Origin: Streptococcus pseudopneumoniae ATCC BAA-960 = CCUG 49455
Lineage (GTDB): Bacteria > Bacillota > Bacilli > Lactobacillales > Streptococcaceae
Direction of reading: 5' to 3'
DNA: 28,793 nt
Assembly: GCF_002087075.1 (NCBI RefSeq)
Contig: NZ_MWSM01000028.1
Span: 1 to 28,793, forward strand
The position numbers and the translations under genes were made by a program. Of this stretch, positions 24,882 through 28,793 are shown piece by piece; the first letter of the stretch is position 1; each line of letters starts with the position of its first letter. Below the pieces are notes generated by a model. It searched no databases and was not told the DNA's origin. It saw only the letters and a list, made by a program, of their open reading frames with translations.

Positions 24882-27287
24882 ATGCTTGTATCTTATAAAT
24901 GGTTAAAAGAATTGGTGGACATTGATGTGCCATCACAGGAGTTGGCTGAAAAAATGTCAACCACAGGGATCGAGGTAGAAGGTGTCGAATCACCGGCTGC
25001 TGGTCTCTCAAAAATTGTCGTCGGTGAGGTCTTGTCCTGCGAAGATGTGCCAGAAACTCACCTTCATGTTTGTCAGGTTAACGTTGGCGAAGAAGAAGCC
25101 CGTCAAATCGTCTGTGGTGCCCCAAATGTGCGTGCTGGTATCAAGGTTATGGTGGCTCTTCCAGGAGCTCGCATCGCTGACAACTACAAAATCAAAAAAG
25201 GAAAAATCCGTGGTTTAGAGTCACTTGGAATGATCTGTTCGCTTGGCGAATTGGGAATTTCTGACTCAGTTGTGCCTAAGGAATTCGCAGATGGCATCCA
25301 AATTTTGCCAGAAAATGCCGTTCCAGGTGAGGAAGTCTTCTCATACCTAGACTTGGATGATGAAATCATCGAACTGTCTATCACACCAAACCGTGCAGAT
25401 GCCCTTTCTATGCGTGGAGTGGCTCACGAAGTGGCAGCTATCTATGACAAGGCAGTCAACTTTAAAGAATTTACTCTTTCAGAAACTGACCAAGCTGCAG
25501 CAGATGTTCTTTCTGTGGGCATTGATACAGACAAGGCGCCTTACTATGCAGCTCGTATCTTGGATAATGTGACGATTGCACCAAGTCCACAATGGTTGCA
25601 AAACCTTCTCATGAACGAAGGAATCCGTCCTATTAACAACGTAGTGGACGTGACAAACTACATCCTGCTCTACTTTGGTCAACCTATGCATGCCTTTGAC
25701 TTGGATACCTTTGAAGGGACTGACATCCGTGTGCGTGAAGCGCGTGCTGGTGAAAAATTAGTGACTTTAGATGGTGAAGAACGTGACTTAGAGGTGAATG
25801 ACTTAGTTATCACTGTCGCAGACAAACCAGTAGCCCTTGCAGGTGTCATGGGCGGTCAAGCAACAGAAATTTCTGAGAAATCTAGTCGTGTCGTCCTTGA
25901 AGCTGCAGTCTTCAACGGAAAATCTATCCGCAAGACTAGTGGTCGTCTTAACCTTCGTTCTGAGTCATCTTCTCGCTTTGAAAAAGGTATCAATGTGGCA
26001 ACTGTTAACGAAGCCCTTGATGCGGCGGCTAGCATGATTGCAGAACTTGCAGGTGCGACGGTGCGTAAAGGTATCGTTTCAGCGGGTGAACTTGATACCT
26101 CTGATGTGGAAGTTTCTTCTACCCTTGCTGACGTCAACCGTGTCCTCGGAACTGAGCTTTCATACGCTGATGTAGAAGATGTCTTCCGTCGTCTTGGCTT
26201 TGGTCTTTCTGGAAATGCAGACAGCTTTACAGTCAGCGTCCCACGTCGTCGCTGGGATATCACTATCGAGGCAGACCTCTTTGAAGAAATCGCTCGTATC
26301 TATGGCTATGATCGCTTGCCAACCAGCCTTCCAAAAGACGATGGTACAGCTGGTGAATTGACTGCAACTCAAAAACTTCGCCGTCAAGTTCGTACCATTG
26401 CTGAAGGAGCAGGTTTGACAGAAATCATCACCTATGCTCTAACAACTCCTGAAAAAGCAGTTGAGTTTACGGCTCAACCAAGTAACCTTACTGAACTCAT
26501 GTGGCCAATGACAGTGGACCGTTCTGTCCTCCGTCAAAATATGATTTCTGGTATCCTAGATACAGTTGCTTACAACGTGGCTCGTAAGAACAAAAACTTG
26601 GCTCTTTACGAGATTGGAAAAGTCTTTGAACAGATAGGCAATCCAAAAGAAGAACTTCCAAATGAGATCAACAGCTTTGCTTTTGCCTTGACAGGCTTAG
26701 TTGCTGAAAAAGATTTCCAAACAGCAGCAGTTCCAGTTGATTTCTTCTATGCTAAGGGAATCCTTGAAGCCCTATTTACTCGTTTGGGACTCCAAGTAAC
26801 CTATATAGCAACATCTGAAATCGCTAGCCTTCATCCAGGTCGTACAGCCGTGATTTCACTCGGTGACCAAGTTCTTGGTTTCCTTGGCCAAGTGCATCCA
26901 GTCACTGCCAAGGCTTACGATATTCCAGAAACGTATGTAGCTGAGCTTAACCTTTCAGCCATCGAAGGGGCGCTCCAACCTGCTGTTCCATTTGTGGAAA
27001 TCACGAAATTCCCAGCAGTCAGCCGTGACGTTGCCCTTCTCCTCAAGGCAGAAGTAACTCACCAAGAAGTTGTAGATGCTATCCAAGCTGCCGGCGTGAA
27101 ACGTTTGACAGATATCAAACTCTTTGACGTCTTCTCAGGTGAGAAATTGGGACTTGGTATGAAGTCCATGGCTTATAGCTTGACCTTCCAAAATCCAGAA
27201 GATAGCTTAACGGACGAAGAAGTCGCACGATATATGGAAAAAATCCAAGCGTCGCTCGAAGAAAAAGTGAATGCAGAAGTGCGTTAA
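24882..27287 (+). CDS. pheT: Phenylalanine--tRNA ligase, beta subunit
   Basis: An 801-residue full-length beta subunit. The start is [21 protein letters not shown] tRNA-binding OB fold lies at ~39-150 ([28 protein letters not shown]). The B3/B4 editing domain follows (~210-385, [24 protein letters not shown]). The B5 domain (~405-480) and a catalytic-like core come next. The C-terminal anticodon-binding domain (~707-801) has [13 protein letters not shown] and [21 protein letters not shown] modest GGAG lies 10 bases before the ATG. The gene ends the Phe T-box operon, followed by a clear terminator. Confidence 0.97.
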   Translation: MLVSYKWLKELVDIDVPSQELAEKMSTTGIEVEGVESPAAGLSKIVVGEVLSCEDVPETHLHVCQVNVGEEEARQIVCGAPNVRAGIKVMVALPGARIADNYKIKKGKIRGLESLGMICSLGELGISDSVVPKEFADGIQILPENAVPGEEVFSYLDLDDEIIELSITPNRADALSMRGVAHEVAAIYDKAVNFKEFTLSETDQAAADVLSVGIDTDKAPYYAARILDNVTIAPSPQWLQNLLMNEGIRPINNVVDVTNYILLYFGQPMHAFDLDTFEGTDIRVREARAGEKLVTLDGEERDLEVNDLVITVADKPVALAGVMGGQATEISEKSSRVVLEAAVFNGKSIRKTSGRLNLRSESSSRFEKGINVATVNEALDAAASMIAELAGATVRKGIVSAGELDTSDVEVSSTLADVNRVLGTELSYADVEDVFRRLGFGLSGNADSFTVSVPRRRWDITIEADLFEEIARIYGYDRLPTSLPKDDGTAGELTATQKLRRQVRTIAEGAGLTEIITYALTTPEKAVEFTAQPSNLTELMWPMTVDRSVLRQNMISGILDTVAYNVARKNKNLALYEIGKVFEQIGNPKEELPNEINSFAFALTGLVAEKDFQTAAVPVDFFYAKGILEALFTRLGLQVTYIATSEIASLHPGRTAVISLGDQVLGFLGQVHPVTAKAYDIPETYVAELNLSAIEGALQPAVPFVEITKFPAVSRDVALLLKAEVTHQEVVDAIQAAGVKRLTDIKLFDVFSGEKLGLGMKSMAYSLTFQNPEDSLTDEEVARYMEKIQASLEEKVNAEVR

Positions 27288-27308
27288 ACGATAGTAGGAT
27301 ATAAATTC

Positions 27309-27345
27309 CCCCTCTAGTTTATGAACACTAGAGGGGTGATTTTAT
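27309..27345 (+). terminator. Terminator after pheT
   Basis: CCCCTCTAGT (27309-27318) and ACTAGAGGGG (27327-27336) form a perfect 10-bp stem with an 8-base loop, followed by TGATTTTAT. The minus-strand gene ends 10 bases beyond, so it may serve both directions. Confidence 0.85.
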
Positions 27346-27354
27346 ATAAAATAA

Positions 27355-28356
27355 TTAAAATGTGATTTCTGTAAAAATACATCTATGATCAGAGTTTTGA
27401 AAACTTACAATGTCTAAATCTTTAACATAGTAGTGGTTTTTAGGCAATAAAATATGATCTATCGTTGCATTAAAAAGTTTTGGACTTTGGCTATTCCAAG
27501 TTCCTCTTTCAAAAGGTGGCAGTGCATTTAATGCGTCCCTATGAGAGCTTATTTTTGCAAGTGCTCCATGACGCATAGTTGCATTAAAATCACCTGCAAT
27601 AATAGCCTTTGGATATTTTGAAGCCAATTGATTATGAATGATGTTTAAGTCTTGCTTCCAGATTTCCATTAAACCTGGCAGAGGAGGAGCAGTATGCAAA
27701 GCAATGATATCTGGTATATCTTGTTTTCTCGAATGTAATACAATTGTCCCGAACCGTGTTGTATGAAAAGTTTCAGCTTTTGTATAGAAATCGTAACTTT
27801 TCTTGACAATCACAGTCACAGGAGCTATTCCACTGTCAGTAGGTGGAGAAGTAAAAATATCATAGTTGGCCATAGAAAGTCCAACTTGATGAAACAATAG
27901 TTTGATTCTCTGGTTTTCTTGCTTACCTCTGATATTGGTAGCTAGTTCAGGGAATATAGCCATATCGGCATCAAAATGGCTAAAAATTCGCTCAATATGT
28001 TGTGCTTCTATTTGATTAGCGACGTTCCAAGTTACTAATTTTAAGGTTTTAGTCTTATTTGATACGGAAGAAAGGGTTTTATCTGTTCCGAATAATAGTA
28101 ATATGAACGATAGTAAGAGCAAGATGCTAGAATAAAACCGTATTTGTTTATTTTTCTTGTAAAAAGATAGGGAAAAAAATACGAAACTTAAAATAGAAAC
28201 CATAGTTGCAGTAGCTAAGGGGAAGGCATAAATCTGTGCCAAGATAGGTCTGGTAGATAGCCAAATATTAAGATTAGAAGATGGAAAAAAAGAATAAGCT
28301 ATGATAGGGATAGCAAAGAGAATGACAGAAAAGGCAGAGAGAAATATTTTAATCAT
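27355..28356 (-). CDS. Membrane-anchored endonuclease/exonuclease/phosphatase-family protein
   Basis: A 333-residue protein. Three hydrophobic segments fill the N-terminus (~3-24, ~42-66, ~73-90), placing the rest outside the membrane if the usual topology holds. Residues ~105-333 are the EEP fold (DNase I/exonuclease III-like): LVTWNVAN, then the metal-binding Glu in FPELATN, GDFNAT, DHILLP and the last catalytic pair in NSDHRC. Such enzymes cleave phosphodiester or phosphate esters; whether this one acts on nucleic acid or lipid cannot be told. It is convergent with pheT and stands alone on its strand. A similar layout is seen in YafD-type proteins. Confidence 0.86.
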   Translation of the reverse strand: MIKIFLSAFSVILFAIPIIAYSFFPSSNLNIWLSTRPILAQIYAFPLATATMVSILSFVFFSLSFYKKNKQIRFYSSILLLLSFILLLFGTDKTLSSVSNKTKTLKLVTWNVANQIEAQHIERIFSHFDADMAIFPELATNIRGKQENQRIKLLFHQVGLSMANYDIFTSPPTDSGIAPVTVIVKKSYDFYTKAETFHTTRFGTIVLHSRKQDIPDIIALHTAPPLPGLMEIWKQDLNIIHNQLASKYPKAIIAGDFNATMRHGALAKISSHRDALNALPPFERGTWNSQSPKLFNATIDHILLPKNHYYVKDLDIVSFQNSDHRCIFTEITF

Positions 28357-28511
28357 TGTATGAGTACCTCGATTTGCAATGGTTGCTCGGAGCTAATGTG
28401 ACTTTGTGACTTTACTCGATTGATATTCTTTTTATTGTCTTCCTTATAGATTAAGTACAACCCAAGTAAAAAAAGTCCAATTTAAGATTGAAATGATTAA
28501 AAGTCACGGAG

Positions 28512-28793
28512 ATGCAAGACAATTATACTACAAAAGGCAAACATTTGACAATCGATAGTCGTCGCTTAATCGAACGATGGAAAAAAAGAAGGAAAATCAA
28601 ATAGAGAAATTGCCTCTCTACTTGGAAAAGCTCCTCAAACTATCCACACTGAAATTAAGCGTAGGACAGTCCGAAAATGTCTTGGAAAAGGGTGCTTCAA
28701 AGAGATTTATTCTGCCGACTATGCTCAACAGTCTTATGAAAATAATCGCAAGCACTCGGTCAAGAGATCAAGCTTGACCAAGGAACTAAAGGA
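28512..28793 (+). pseudogene. IS30-family transposase, N-terminal part, frameshifted and cut by window edge
   Basis: From the ATG at 28512 the frame reads MQDNYTTKGKHLTIDSRRLI and runs into a stop soon after the A-run at 28581-28587. If one A is skipped there, the next frame continues without a stop to the window edge: EGKSNREIASLLGKAPQTIH, then TEIKRRTV and IYSADYAQQSYENNRKHS. This is the helix-turn-helix start of IS30-type transposases. The gene is therefore disrupted, or expressed only by slippage on seven A. The catalytic DDE domain lies outside the window. Confidence 0.85.

Overview
The window looks like chromosome of a mitis-group Streptococcus (S. pneumoniae, S. pseudopneumoniae or S. 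mitis). The pointers are two BOX repeats, a 107-bp RUP-type repeat, IS630- and IS30-family transposase fragments, Val and Phe T-box leaders, and gene content I recall from pneumococci: flavoreductase and GNAT ahead of valS, licT-bglP-bglA, pheS-GNAT-pheT. Species is inferred from memory of these families, not from a search.

Layout. 1-2760: the end of an IS630 transposase, a BOX repeat, a three-gene set (DUF1858; DUF438/hemerythrin/PAS; DUF1912) and a small Lys/Ala-rich helix-hairpin-helix (HhH) protein. 2774-9236: a promoter and Val-type T-box, a frameshifted flavin reductase, a GNAT acetyltransferase, then a rearranged stretch of accessory genes (P-loop kinase-like protein, multi-pass membrane protein, HhH protein, RhuM-family protein). 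Two decayed chimeric segments, each a piece of valS 5' end joined to a piece of GNAT 3' end, punctuate this stretch. The intact valS follows at 9363-12014, about 6.5 kb after the T-box specifier. 12121-18235: an AT-rich pair (ABC/OLD-like ATPase plus a small protein with a PD-(D/E)xK-like signature), a Fic protein, and a primase-helicase (TOTE-type architecture) that carries a BOX element in frame inside its coding sequence.

18339-22761: a beta-glucoside operon with its control region in order (promoter, cre-like site, LicT-type RAT overlapping a terminator, licT, PTS EIIBCA, 6-phospho-beta-glucosidase, terminator). 22836-27345: a RUP repeat, a Phe-specifier T-box, pheS, a GNAT gene overlapping pheS by one base, pheT and a terminator. 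27355-28356: a convergent gene for a membrane-anchored endonuclease/exonuclease/phosphatase-family protein. 28512-end: the start of an IS30-family transposase with a frameshift.

The two most interesting points are (1) the array of accessory genes between GNAT and valS, where each junction is a decayed valS-5'/GNAT-3' chimera, which suggests repeated duplication or capture at one site; and (2) a cluster of conflict-type genes (RhuM, ATPase/nuclease-like pair, Fic, primase-helicase) on both sides of valS, of which the ATPase pair is the best candidate for an undescribed two-gene system.
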